Shown: positions 6,546 through 15,697, counted from the first letter of the stretch. The stretch: 18,625 nucleotides of DNA from CAYLPJ01 sp964385465 (GCA_964385465.1 CAYLPJ010000086.1:1-18625); one strand, 5' to 3'. The notes: generated by a model from the sequence alone, not told the origin. A program made the numbers and translations.

Positions 6546-6576
6546 AGGGGCACGGCGCGGACGGCGCCGTGCCCCT
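6546..6576 (-). terminator. Terminator-like hairpin downstream of the PEP-CTERM gene
   Basis: A perfect 13-pair stem (arms 6546-6558 and 6564-6576, GGGGCACGGCGC paired with GCGCCGTGCCCC plus an A-T closing pair) with a five-base loop, 27 bases past the stop codon. There is no U-run, as is common in GC-rich genomes. The rest of 6317-6545 shows no gene. Confidence 0.6.
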
Positions 6577-6602
6577 CGGGGATGCGGTTCTTGCGCCGCG
6601 GC

Positions 6603-7436
6603 TCAGGCCGTGCGGCGGCGCGTGCGGCGGAAGGCCAGCAGCAGGCCGCCCGCGGCGACCAGCGCCAGCGACGCCGGCTCGGGGACGGCCGTGCTGTAGA
6701 AGTTGTCGAACGCCAGGCCGATCGTGCTCTCCTTGGTGCCGACGAACGAGATGTGCACCTCGCTGACGGTCACGTCCTCGGGAGTCTGGTAGCAGAACTC
6801 CCAGCACTTGCCGTCCAGCGTGCCCGGCTCCTCGATGCCCTTGCCCTCGGGGCTCAGGAGGGCGGGGTTGCTCGTGTCGCTCCAGGGCTGGCCGTTCTGC
6901 TGGCCGAAGGCCCGCACCTGCCACTGCTCCGTGCCGTGGTTATTCTCGTCGATGTCCCAGATCTGCCCGCAGAACGCCGTCGTCAACTCGGTGTACTTGA
7001 TGACCATCGTGAACGGCCCGCGGGCGGTCACGTCGTCGGGGCCGCGAAGCAGGAAGTTGTCCAGGTCGTACTGCGGGTCCACGTCCGCGTCGTAGTCGAA
7101 CACGTACGTCTGCGGATCCCCGGCGTCGCCGTAGCCGAAGCCGTGATTGTTGTCCAGGTCCTGCCCCGACGGATACGTCGCCTCCATGTACATCGGCTCG
7201 TAGCCGGCCGCGACCGGGTCCTGGAACGCCGCCGGGGCCGCGCTCTCGATGTAGTAGAAGCTCACCCCGCCGTCGGCGGGATCGCTGTACTGATCCGTGA
7301 TCGCCACGCCGTCCGTGGGCGTCCCGCCCGGGAGCGTCTCGAACGTGATCGGGGCCCCGGCGGCCGCCAGGGCGATCCCCAGCACCACGCCGGCGGTACA
7401 CACACACTTCGCCATCGAGTTCCTCGTTCCGTACAT
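6603..7436 (-). CDS. Secreted PEP-CTERM-anchored protein of unknown function
   Basis: 277 residues. The N-terminus is a Sec signal peptide (MYGTRNSMAKCV, then a hydrophobic VVLGIALAAAGA, cleavage near residue 28). The C-terminus, residues 251-277, is a complete PEP-CTERM sorting signal: VPEPASLALVAAGG, a hydrophobic helix, then RRTRRR. Such proteins are processed by an exosortase and delivered to the outer surface. The middle is Asp/Gly/Tyr-rich and acidic (ITFETLPGGTPTDG, DYDADVDPQYDLDNF) and looks like a beta-sandwich, similar to PEP-CTERM proteins of unknown function; SEVHISFVGTKESTIGLAFDNF near 228-249 is a typical final strand pair. I chose the ATG at 7436 because the signal peptide starts there and GAGAGGAAAG lies upstream; the frame upstream is Arg-rich and not protein-like. 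No exosortase gene is in the window. Confidence 0.85.
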   Translation of the reverse strand: MYGTRNSMAKCVCTAGVVLGIALAAAGAPITFETLPGGTPTDGVAITDQYSDPADGGVSFYYIESAAPAAFQDPVAAGYEPMYMEATYPSGQDLDNNHGFGYGDAGDPQTYVFDYDADVDPQYDLDNFLLRGPDDVTARGPFTMVIKYTELTTAFCGQIWDIDENNHGTEQWQVRAFGQQNGQPWSDTSNPALLSPEGKGIEEPGTLDGKCWEFCYQTPEDVTVSEVHISFVGTKESTIGLAFDNFYSTAVPEPASLALVAAGGLLLAFRRTRRRTA

Positions 7437-7854
7437 CGTAGCTTTCCTCTCTTTCACTTCTTTCACTGCGTCCCCCCACCACTCCGGCCGACGGCATTCG
7501 CGGCCTGTCCGTACAGCGGTTCGGGGCATCCGGCCCCGGGGCCGCCTATGTACACTTCCAGTCGATCGCCCGCGCGGACGACCGCACGTTCGCACGGTTC
7601 ACTACAGATTCCCTGTCGGGTCCGGGCGCACCGGTACCGCGGCGGGCGCGCCTGGACAATGCGCAGCCCGTTGGGGGGTGCGGGGCACGCCGGAGCCGCC
7701 GTCGCCGCCGGCGCGTACATTCCACAGAACGGGTCGCGTTCCACAGAACGGACGGCGGCGCGGATCGGCCGCGTGCGGGGTCCCTCCGGACCTCTACTTA
7801 CAGATTGTCGGGAGCCACAGGCTCCACCATCCGGTGCCGGCGGGAAGAAGGGGG
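7437..7854 (-). other. Non-coding stretch upstream of the PEP-CTERM gene
   Basis: I see no gene on either strand. It holds a 13-base direct repeat, TTCCACAGAACGG, at 7720-7732 and 7739-7751; a nine-base tandem AGTGAAAGA (minus) just before the ribosome site at about 7451-7468; and two small perfect hairpins, GGTCC/GGACC at 7779-7792 and GGAGCC/GGCTCC at 7811-7825. No clear promoter for the PEP-CTERM gene was found here, so it may use the promoter at 8004-8032 with a long leader. Confidence 0.4.
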
Positions 7855-7996
7855 GAAACTGCCCGGACCCGGGCGCCACACAGTGCAGGCCCGGCGGGGC
7901 AACTGATCCCTCGCTTCTCGCGGCAGGCCGCCAGGCTCAGGCGGCTGTCCGGCCACGCCTTTGGGGGCGGGACCTGCAACTCCGGACAGTTACTTC
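7855..7996 (-). ncRNA. Candidate structured RNA
   Basis: The region starts about eight bases past a good minus-strand promoter and follows the terminator of the DUF1080 gene. In minus-strand order it can form four adjacent hairpins: CTGTCCGG/CCGGACAG (arms 7982-7989 and 7945-7952), GCCGCC/GGCGGC (7940-7945 with 7927-7932), a two-part stem CAGT/ACTG plus GCCC/GGGC (7881-7905), and a closing GCCCG-GGTC-CGGGC (7861-7874) followed by AGTTT that could be a weak terminator. It does not match any riboswitch or housekeeping RNA I recognise (TPP, cobalamin, SRP, tmRNA, RNase P cores absent). It could be a free small RNA or the 5' leader of the PEP-CTERM gene. Confidence 0.35.
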
Positions 7997-8003
7997 GGCC
8001 GGG

Positions 8004-8032
8004 AGTATACCCGACCTCGGTGAATCCGTCTA
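8004..8032 (-). promoter_or_regulatory. Putative promoter upstream of the structured region
   Basis: Read on minus: TAGACG (8027-8032, four of six to TTGACA), exactly 17 bases, TATACT (8004-8009, five of six to TATAAT). It lies just beyond the DUF1080 terminator, in DNA with no coding sequence for 560 bases downstream. Confidence 0.5.
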
Positions 8033-8047
8033 GGTGAAATCCACCAG

Positions 8048-8071
8048 AAAAACCCGGGAATCCCCGCCCGG
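8048..8071 (-). terminator. Rho-independent terminator of the DUF1080 gene
   Basis: On minus, CCGGG and CCCGG arms (8067-8071 and 8053-8058) close a short loop and are followed by a five-T run (8048-8052), 37 bases past the stop codon. Confidence 0.5.
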
Positions 8072-8107
8072 CGGGCGGCGCCGGCCGGGGACTACAGTTC
8101 CGTCGTG

Positions 8108-9190
8108 CTACTTCCCGAGCACAATCCAGATGTTCCGGTACGCGACGGGGTTTCCGTGGTCCTGGAGCATCAGGGGCTTGGTCGCGCCGCCGCCGAGGGG
8201 CACCCGCTCGTGAATGGTCACGCCGTTGTGGACCACCTTGTACCAGGCATCCTGCTTCTTGCCGTCCTTGCCTTTTCCCGGCGGATGGTACTCGATGTCG
8301 TACGTCTGCCACGCCAGGGGCGGCAGGCACATGTTCGGCTTCGGCGGATGCGTCTTGTAGATGCCCCCGCACTCGTTGGGCTTGCCCGCGAGGCCGAAGG
8401 AGTCCAACACCTGCACCTCGCGCCCGGCGGGCACGTACGCGCCGCTGTTGCCGCGCCCCTGCCCCCGCGCCTTCGGCTTGAACGGCGTGCGGAACTCCAG
8501 GTGCAGCGTCCAGGGGCCCTCGAACGCCTCCTTCGTGCGGTTGCTGCCGGACTTGCGGACGATCTGCACGTACCCGGCCTCGAAGGCCTCCCACTTCTGG
8601 TGTCGCCACGCCTCCATCGACGGCTTCTTGCCCGGCTCGTACGCCAGCAGCACCGTCGCGCCCTTCGGCGGCGCGGCGCCCAGCGTGGGGCTCTTCCGCT
8701 GGACCTTCTCGGCCACGATCTTCTCGCCCCTGGCGTTGCTGGCCGTCAGCTTCCCGGACTCGATCGTCCCGGTGATGTCCTCCTGCCCCTCGGGGGGGAA
8801 CTTCTCGGTGGCGCAGAACCGCTCGGGGTTGCCGTCCATGTACCGCCGGGGCTCCTTTGCCGGCTGGAGTACGACCTTCCCGCCGTCGAGCTTGCCGTCG
8901 GCCAGGGCCTTGTGCACCTGGTCCCAGCCGGCGCCGGGCAGCCCGCCGGGCAGGAAGACCGCCTGAAGCCGGTCGCCGCTCAACGCGATGACCTGCACGC
9001 CGATCTTGCGTTTCTCGTCTCCGGCCACCGTGCCGACGTACTCGCCCTGGACCTCGTAGACCGGCGAGGCCTTGGCGGCCTCCTGCGGCGTGGTGTAGGT
9101 GCCGCTTTCCTTCCCGGCCGCACAGGCCGCACCCATCAGCGAACCCATCGAGACGGCGGCGGCCAGGGCACACAGAACGCTCGTTCTCAT
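8108..9190 (-). CDS. Secreted DUF1080 protein (3-keto-disaccharide hydrolase family)
   Basis: 360 residues. A Sec signal peptide (MRTSVLCALAAAVSMGSLMG, cleavage near ACAA/GKES) leads to an accessory N-terminal region of about 130 residues (VYEVQGEYVGTVAGDE, GDRLQAVFLPGGLPGAGWD) and then a DUF1080 concanavalin-like jelly roll from about 200 to the end. The DUF1080 motifs are FEGPWTLHLEFRTPFKPK, GNSGAYVPAGREVQVLDSFG, NECGGIYKTHPPKPNMC, WQTYDIEY and the final PLMLQDHGNPVAYRNIWIV. The family is abundant in planctomycetes and Bacteroidota; some members hydrolyse 3-keto-glycosides. Here the role in periplasmic sugar breakdown is inferred. The ATG has AAAGGA eight bases upstream. thiC ends 41 bases before it on the same strand, so read-through is possible, but the functions are unrelated. 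Confidence 0.88.
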   Translation of the reverse strand: MRTSVLCALAAAVSMGSLMGAACAAGKESGTYTTPQEAAKASPVYEVQGEYVGTVAGDEKRKIGVQVIALSGDRLQAVFLPGGLPGAGWDQVHKALADGKLDGGKVVLQPAKEPRRYMDGNPERFCATEKFPPEGQEDITGTIESGKLTASNARGEKIVAEKVQRKSPTLGAAPPKGATVLLAYEPGKKPSMEAWRHQKWEAFEAGYVQIVRKSGSNRTKEAFEGPWTLHLEFRTPFKPKARGQGRGNSGAYVPAGREVQVLDSFGLAGKPNECGGIYKTHPPKPNMCLPPLAWQTYDIEYHPPGKGKDGKKQDAWYKVVHNGVTIHERVPLGGGATKPLMLQDHGNPVAYRNIWIVLGK

Positions 9191-9231
9191 CGCGCGATCC
9201 TTTCGTTGTGTCGTCGGGGAGTCCTGTCGCA

Positions 9232-10557
<1,326 letters not shown>

Positions 10558-10589
10558 TGGCATCTCCACGGCAGCCCGGCAAACCCCGA

Positions 10590-10618
10590 ATGATAGTCCC
10601 CCGCGGCGGCGGAACCAA
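10590..10618 (-). promoter_or_regulatory. Putative thiC promoter
   Basis: Read on minus: TTGGTT (10613-10618), 17 bases, TATCAT (10590-10595). It predicts a leader of about 25 bases, too short for a TPP riboswitch. Confidence 0.5.
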
Positions 10619-10659
10619 CCCGGAATCCGGGCGCGGAGGCGTCAAACAGCACGCACCTG

Positions 10660-10688
10660 TTGCCTCGGGGGCGCCGGTTGCGTAGACT
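10660..10688 (+). promoter_or_regulatory. Putative promoter of the P-loop/DRTGG gene
   Basis: TTGCCT (10660-10665), 17 bases, TAGACT (10683-10688). It is divergent from the thiC promoter, 41 bases away. Confidence 0.5.
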
Positions 10689-10741
10689 TTGCTGACGAAC
10701 GGAAGCGGGCTCGCCCCGCGCAGGATTGAAGAGAGATCGCC

Positions 10742-11848
10742 ATGACGGACCCCGCCGACGCCAAGCGGGTCTTCGTGGCCGCCACCGGGCAGGACCAGGG
10801 CAAGACGACGGTCTCTCTGGGCCTGATGGCGGCCTTCAACAAGACGCACCCGCCGGTGGGCTTCATCAAGCCCGTGGGGCAGCGGTACGTGGAGATCGAG
10901 GGCATCCGCGTGGACGAGGACGTGGCGCTGATGGACTCGATGTTCCCCTCGCGGGTCGAGCTGTCGGACATGAGCCCGGTGACGGTCGGGCGGTCGTTCA
11001 CTCGCGACTACATCCGCGAGCCGCACCCCACGAAGCTCGCCGACCGCATCCGCGAGAGCTTCGCCCGGGTCGCCGCCGGGCGGGGGTCGGTCGTCGTCGA
11101 GGGCACCGGGCACGCCGGCGTCGGCTCCTGCTTCGACACCTCCAACGCCGACGTCGCCAAGCTGCTCGGCGCCAACGTCGTGCTCGTCGCCGGCGGCGGG
11201 ATCGGCAGGCCCATCGACGAGGTCCTGCTCAACCGCAGCCTCTTCCGAGACCGCGGCGTCGAGATCGTCGGCGTCGTCCTCAACAAGGTCCTCCCGGCCA
11301 AGCTGGAGGCCGTCCGCGAGGCCGTGACGGCCGGGCTGGGGCACAAGGGCATCGAGCTGCTGGGCTGCATCCCCTACGAGCCTCGTCTGGCCAGCCCGAC
11401 GGTCCGGCAGATGCTCGACGAGATCGGCGGCGAGCTGATTCACGGCGCCGGGGCCCTGGGCAACAGCATCGACGCGGTCATCGTCGGGGCCATGTCCGCC
11501 CACCGCGCGCTGGACTACGTCCGCCCCGGCTGCCTGCTGATCACCCCCGGAGACCGCGACGACATCATCCTCGCCGCACTCACCGGCTGCCTCATGGACC
11601 CCGCCGAGGCCGGGCAGATCGCCGGGCTCCTGCTCACCGGCGGCTCGCCGCCCCAGACGTCCACCATGAAGCTCATCAAGCGGACGAACATCCCCGTCGT
11701 GCTCGTCGAGGCCGACAGCTACTCCGCCGCCGCGGCCGTCAACCACCTCAAGGTGAAGATCCAGCCTTCCGACGAGACGAAGAAGTCCCTCGCCGCCCGG
11801 CTGGTCGCCGAGCACGTGAACATCGAGCGCGTCTACGAGCGCATGTAA
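10742..11848 (+). CDS. BioD-like P-loop plus DRTGG-domain protein (stand-alone Pta N-terminal type)
   Basis: 368 residues in two parts. Residues about 8-230 are a dethiobiotin-synthetase-like P-loop fold: VFVAATGQDQGKTTVSLGLM (G20-K21-T22), then SVVVEGTGHAGVGS and GANVVLVAGGGIGRPIDEVL. Residues about 235-345 are a DRTGG-type regulatory domain (ITPGDRDDIILAAL, D271 marking the motif; then GLLLTGG and IPVVLVEADSYSAA). This is the architecture of the N-terminal half of long phosphotransacetylases, but the catalytic transacetylase domain is absent, as in other free-standing proteins of this kind. Its reaction is unknown; nucleotide sensing or regulation of acetate metabolism is an inference. The ATG has GAGAG six bases upstream. 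Its last 101 bases overlap the end of the convergent FAD oxidoreductase gene. Confidence 0.85.
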   Translation: MTDPADAKRVFVAATGQDQGKTTVSLGLMAAFNKTHPPVGFIKPVGQRYVEIEGIRVDEDVALMDSMFPSRVELSDMSPVTVGRSFTRDYIREPHPTKLADRIRESFARVAAGRGSVVVEGTGHAGVGSCFDTSNADVAKLLGANVVLVAGGGIGRPIDEVLLNRSLFRDRGVEIVGVVLNKVLPAKLEAVREAVTAGLGHKGIELLGCIPYEPRLASPTVRQMLDEIGGELIHGAGALGNSIDAVIVGAMSAHRALDYVRPGCLLITPGDRDDIILAALTGCLMDPAEAGQIAGLLLTGGSPPQTSTMKLIKRTNIPVVLVEADSYSAAAAVNHLKVKIQPSDETKKSLAARLVAEHVNIERVYERM

Positions 11849-14465
11849 CGCCCGCTCCGGCGGCCAGCAGGACCAGCGAGCCGGGCTCGGGAACGCTCGC
11901 CGGGGCGCCCGCCGCCGGCGGGGGCAGCAGCCCGACGGACCGCCCGAAGTTCTCCCGCAGTTGCCGCAGGTCCTCGCGGTCGACGTCGCCGTCGTAGTCG
12001 AAGTCCCCCTCCAGCCAGGTCGCGTTGGCGTCCGTGCCGAGGGCTCGCTTCAGCCGCATGTAGTCGGCGGCGTCGACGTCGCCGTCGATGTCCGCGTCCC
12101 CGGGCAGGTATCGATCCGTGCCGGTCACGTCGCGGAACGCCCGACCGAGGCCCTCGCGGTTGCTGATGCGGATCGCGTCGATCCACCCGCCGTCGCCGGT
12201 CCACGGCTTGTCCGTGCCCGCGTCGGTGTCCCACGACAGCACGGCGATCTGGTCGAGGCCGTCGAACAGGGCGGTCTCGGCGTCCACGAAATCCGCCGGG
12301 CCGAGGGCCTTCAGGTCGTTCGGGTCCGCCCAGAGCTCGAAGCGGCTCCGCCCGTCGCCGAGGACCATCCGCCCCAGCAGCAGGTGCGTCTGCCCGACCG
12401 CGAGGTCGGCGACGTTGGCCGTGGTCTGCCCGTCGAGGATCACCCGCAGCTCCCCGCCGACAAGCTGCACGCCGTTGCGGACCTGGTCGTTCGCGGGATC
12501 GGCATTGCCCGTCGGGTTGAACGTCAGCCCGCAGACGCCGGTCGCGTCGTCGGCCTGGACCAGCAGCGAGAACCACACGTCCCCGACCATGGTGCCGGTG
12601 AGCCTGCGGCAGTTCTGGCGGGGCTGGCCGTAGAGCCCGCGGACCTTCCCCGGCGAGCCGTCGCCGCGCTGCGCCACCGCGTAGCCGCCGCGGTCGTACG
12701 CCAGGTCGCCCGCCCGGACGCGCTGCGTGCCCGTGCGATGCTGATGCCTGGCGCCCCAGGCCTCCCGGAAGCCTGCCCCGCCGCCGAGGCCCTGGAGGTC
12801 CAGGTCCGACAGGTCCGCCCAGTCGTTGAAGTCCGCCTCGACCACGCCGCGGTGGATGACCCCGTTGTTGGGCCACTCGACCAGGGCCCCGTCGTCGATC
12901 AGCCGCTGGCGGAGCTGGAGGTAGGAGACGCCCTGGACCGACGTGTTGCCGTCCAGCGCCATCGCCGCCGCCGTGCCCGCCGCCTGCCCGAGCACCATGA
13001 AGACCGGCTCCATCCGGATCGACCCGTAGGCGATGTGCGAGGCCGACACCGCCGAGGTCACCAGCAGGTTGGAGGCCTCGGCCTCCTGCGGCGTCAGCGA
13101 CCGGTAGGAGATCTCGTACGGCTCGGGAACGGAGCGCTGGATGTCGCCCTCGTTCCGCGCGTGGCCGGAGGGGTCGACGTACCGCTGGGTGTTGTGGGAG
13201 TCCATGTTGTACGAGCCGAGGCCGATGGACTCCGGCGCGTCGCGCCCGGCGAGGCAGTTGCGGTCGGTCATGACGTACCGCCCGACCATCCGCCGGGCCT
13301 CGCGGACGTAGATCTGCCCGGACCAGCCGTTGCTGTCCTGGAACTCGTCGCGGGTCAGCCCGTAGCTGTTCATCTCGTCGCGGAGATGCCGGGGGACGTT
13401 GGGGTCCGTCGCGAGGTAGTACAGCAGCCCCTGCTGGTAGTCCTTGTGCTCCTGGCGGATGGCCTCCCGCTGGAGGTGGTTGGCGTCCGGGTAGTCGTAG
13501 CTGCCCCCGATGTAGTCCGTCGAGACCGCCCCGCGGTTGTTCATGTCGTACTTGCCGCCCCGCAGGCCGTCCAGCTTCATCAGGCTGGTGATGCTCGACG
13601 GGTTCGTCGCCGCGATGTGACGGCGCAGCAGCTCGTAGCGCCCCGCGTCGTACCCCGCCGGGGCGGTCCACGGGCGGCGGTCGGCGGCGCGGGTGACGAT
13701 CAGCCGGTAGTTGTACGCCTGAACGTGGTCGTCGCCTTCCCCGTCGGTGCCCGGCGGGTCGCCGCTGACCAGCGGCAGCAGCCCGCTGGCCGGATCCCCG
13801 GGGACCACGTACGGGTCCACCGGGTTGCTCGAACTGAACTGGTGCTTCGTCGCCCGGGCCTTCTGGACGCCGTTGTACACCTCGCCGTACTCGCTGTTGG
13901 CCTCCCGCCCGACGCGGTAGGTCACCTGCGCCCCGGCCAGCAGATCGCCCTCGTATCCGGCGTCGATGAACACCCCGCCGGCGAACGCCTTGCCGCTCTC
14001 GGTGCGGATCTCCGTGACGCGCCCGCCCGCCGTGCTCACCCCGCCGTCGAGCTCCAGCCGCTCGTTGCGGAGCACCGTCACGCCCGCCGCGGCCGCCCAG
14101 TCGTCGAAGACCCGCTCGGCCACGTGCGGCTCGAAGTTCCACACCGCCCCCCCGCTGCCGTATTCCTGCCCGACGCGCTCGTAGTATTCCCGGCTGAGGC
14201 CCTGGATCGCGTCCTTGCTGCCGAAGTCCGTCCAGCTCAGCCCGTGGGTCGTCATCCCCCCCAGCCGGCCGGTCGGCTCGATCAGCACGACGCTCTTGCC
14301 CATCTCCGCCGCCTGGATGGCCGCGATCACCCCGCCGGATGTCCCGCCGTAGACGACGACGTCGTACTCCGCCGGCTGGTCGGCCCCCGCCGTCGCCGCG
14401 GCCGCCAGCGCGCAAACCGCCCCCACCGCCCACGCCGCCCATGGAACCGTCATCTCGCCGAGCAC
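11748..14465 (-). CDS. Secreted FAD-dependent oxidoreductase with dockerin pair and PEP-CTERM
   Basis: 905 residues. A signal peptide (VPWAAWAVGAVCALAAAATA, cleavage near residue 28) is followed by an FAD_oxidored domain of about 550 residues. Its Rossmann motif is YDVVVYGGTSGGVIAAIQAA (34-53), with VVLIEPTGRLGGMTTHG, VFIDAGYEGDLLAGA and, late in the domain, MEPVFMVLGQAAGTAAAMAL. A LamG-like beta region of about 200 residues follows (VWFSLLVQADD, HLLLGRMVLGDGRSRFELW). Residues about 787-842 are a dockerin-type calcium pair, DADIDGDVDAADYMRLKRAL and DFDYDGDVDREDLRQLRENF. A PEP-CTERM signal starts at 858 (VPEPGSLVLLAAGAG, then RRR). The GTG start has GGAGGA four bases upstream; the ATG four codons later lacks a site. 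The substrate is unknown, perhaps a sugar or organic acid. The tail after the PEP-CTERM helix is about 30 residues, longer than usual. Confidence 0.87.
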   Translation of the reverse strand: MLGEMTVPWAAWAVGAVCALAAAATAGADQPAEYDVVVYGGTSGGVIAAIQAAEMGKSVVLIEPTGRLGGMTTHGLSWTDFGSKDAIQGLSREYYERVGQEYGSGGAVWNFEPHVAERVFDDWAAAAGVTVLRNERLELDGGVSTAGGRVTEIRTESGKAFAGGVFIDAGYEGDLLAGAQVTYRVGREANSEYGEVYNGVQKARATKHQFSSSNPVDPYVVPGDPASGLLPLVSGDPPGTDGEGDDHVQAYNYRLIVTRAADRRPWTAPAGYDAGRYELLRRHIAATNPSSITSLMKLDGLRGGKYDMNNRGAVSTDYIGGSYDYPDANHLQREAIRQEHKDYQQGLLYYLATDPNVPRHLRDEMNSYGLTRDEFQDSNGWSGQIYVREARRMVGRYVMTDRNCLAGRDAPESIGLGSYNMDSHNTQRYVDPSGHARNEGDIQRSVPEPYEISYRSLTPQEAEASNLLVTSAVSASHIAYGSIRMEPVFMVLGQAAGTAAAMALDGNTSVQGVSYLQLRQRLIDDGALVEWPNNGVIHRGVVEADFNDWADLSDLDLQGLGGGAGFREAWGARHQHRTGTQRVRAGDLAYDRGGYAVAQRGDGSPGKVRGLYGQPRQNCRRLTGTMVGDVWFSLLVQADDATGVCGLTFNPTGNADPANDQVRNGVQLVGGELRVILDGQTTANVADLAVGQTHLLLGRMVLGDGRSRFELWADPNDLKALGPADFVDAETALFDGLDQIAVLSWDTDAGTDKPWTGDGGWIDAIRISNREGLGRAFRDVTGTDRYLPGDADIDGDVDAADYMRLKRALGTDANATWLEGDFDYDGDVDREDLRQLRENFGRSVGLLPPPAAGAPASVPEPGSLVLLAAGAGVTCARRRARCSRARRPAGRRGTSSSRRKAGSSP

Positions 14466-14493
14466 ACTGTCCTCCGCTGCAAAGGTCCGCCCC

Positions 14494-14522
14494 ATTGTAC
14501 AGCAAGCCGGCCGATCGCGGAG
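14494..14522 (-). promoter_or_regulatory. Putative promoter of the FAD oxidoreductase gene
   Basis: Read on minus: -10 TACAAT (14494-14499, five of six to consensus) with a weak -35, CTCCGC, 17 bases upstream. The leader of about 22 bases contains the GGAGGA ribosome site. Confidence 0.4.
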
Positions 14523-14537
14523 GCCCGAAGCGAGAGT

Positions 14538-14553
14538 CCCGCCGTCGGGCGGG
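14538..14553 (-). terminator. Hairpin between the UroD-like and FAD oxidoreductase genes
   Basis: CCCGCC and GGCGGG form a perfect six-pair stem around a four-base loop, 25 bases past the UroD-like stop. No T-run follows. It may attenuate read-through within the three-gene run. Confidence 0.35.
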
Positions 14554-14578
14554 GCCGGCATGTGGAAGAACAGGCCGC

Positions 14579-15697
14579 TCAGTCCATCCCGAACATCTCC
14601 TCCTTGAGGTCCAGGTAGAACAGGTAGTTCTCCTGCGGGACGTCCGGCGGGCATCGGTGGTCGCAGAAGGGGATGAACCCGCCGCGCTCGACGTAGGGGA
14701 CGAGGGATTCGAGGTACTTGCGGATGTCGTCGCGGCTTCGGGCGAGGACCATCTTGTCCACGCCGCCCATGATCCGCAGGTCCTTGCCGTACTCGTCGAG
14801 CATCTCGCCGGGGTGCCCCGAGCCGTTGACCTCGAAGGGGAACATGGTGTTGATCCCGCCGTCGAGCAGCAGCGGGATGATCGGGCGGACGTCGCCGTCG
14901 CAGTCGGTGTACCAGATGTCGATGCCGTGGGCGTCGAGCTTCGCGCGGACCCGCTTGTACCGGGGCACGATCACGTCGCGGTAGAACGGCACGGAGACGA
15001 TGGGGCCCTGCTTGAAGCAGATGTCCTCCCAGCCGCTGGCGTAGTCGAAGTCGATCTCGCCGAGCAGTTGGTCCAGCGACTGCTCGACGAGCTGGCAGCA
15101 GGTCTCGATCATGTCCTCGACCATGGCCGGGTGATCGTGGCAGGCGTAGCAGAGCCCCTCGAAGGTGAGCATGTCGCGGACCTTGCCGATCATGGACCCG
15201 CAGTTGACGCCGAGCGGGTAGTCGCGGTCCGGCGGGTGGTTGGCGCGGACGGCGGCGACGTCGACCACCCGCGCGGGGTCATCGAGTCGGAACCGTTCGG
15301 CCTTGACGCGTTTCCAGTCGTCGGGGCCCTCGATGGACGACTTGATGAAGTGGGGGATCGTGCTGTGCCCGTCCCTGGGCATCTCGGCGATGAGCCCCTC
15401 GCTGTTGCGGATGACCTTGTGGGTGGCGGTCTCCTCGATCACCTCTTGCTCGAACGGCGGGTGCATCCACCACCGCCCGCCGGCGGAGGCGTGGCGGTCG
15501 AAGTTGAAGAACGCGTCCGCCTGCCCGTTGTTGGTGATGCCGTTCTCGACGAAGATCGGCCATTGCTGGAAGTTCTCGCTCCAGTAGCCGAACTCCATGT
15601 TGAAGCAGCGGTCCACCGGCTGGTAGTGCATCTGGCGGTTGAACCGCTCGCGGTCGGTCATCGTGGACGTCCACTTCTCTCGGCAGGGCTGGACCAT
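14579..15697 (-). CDS. Uroporphyrinogen decarboxylase (UroD)-like protein
   Basis: 372 residues resembling the UroD/methyltransferase TIM-barrel proteins that planctomycetes carry in many copies. What I see: TMTDRERFNRQMHYQPVDR at 12-30, the typical UROD opening; FNMEFGYWSENFQQW; FDYASGWEDICFKQGPIVSV; GIDIWYTDCDGDVRPIIPLL; a near-C-terminal GGVDKMVLARSRDDIRKYLE; and CDHRCPPDVPQENYLFYLDL before the end. The last block is characteristic of these non-heme family members, which lack the RxxxR substrate motif of true HemE at the N-terminus. A role as a corrinoid-linked methyltransferase or in sugar-acid metabolism is possible but unproven. The start at 15697 has AAGGAG eight bases upstream; the internal MTDRERF start has no such site. 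It begins 49 bases after the nadB stop, so co-transcription is likely. Confidence 0.82.
   Translation of the reverse strand: MVQPCREKWTSTMTDRERFNRQMHYQPVDRCFNMEFGYWSENFQQWPIFVENGITNNGQADAFFNFDRHASAGGRWWMHPPFEQEVIEETATHKVIRNSEGLIAEMPRDGHSTIPHFIKSSIEGPDDWKRVKAERFRLDDPARVVDVAAVRANHPPDRDYPLGVNCGSMIGKVRDMLTFEGLCYACHDHPAMVEDMIETCCQLVEQSLDQLLGEIDFDYASGWEDICFKQGPIVSVPFYRDVIVPRYKRVRAKLDAHGIDIWYTDCDGDVRPIIPLLLDGGINTMFPFEVNGSGHPGEMLDEYGKDLRIMGGVDKMVLARSRDDIRKYLESLVPYVERGGFIPFCDHRCPPDVPQENYLFYLDLKEEMFGMD

Noticed and set aside
7297..8037. 246-codon plus-strand frame across the non-coding stretch
   Set aside because: Composition is Arg/Pro-rich, no ribosome site, no family resemblance, and it crosses the promoter and hairpins described on minus.
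10558..10660. TPP riboswitch upstream of thiC
   Set aside because: The CUGAGA core is absent and the inferred leader is only about 25 bases.
11961..14618. 885-codon plus-strand frame opposite the FAD oxidoreductase
   Set aside because: Low-complexity Val/Arg/Asp-rich translation, antisense to a gene with clear Rossmann, dockerin and PEP-CTERM motifs.
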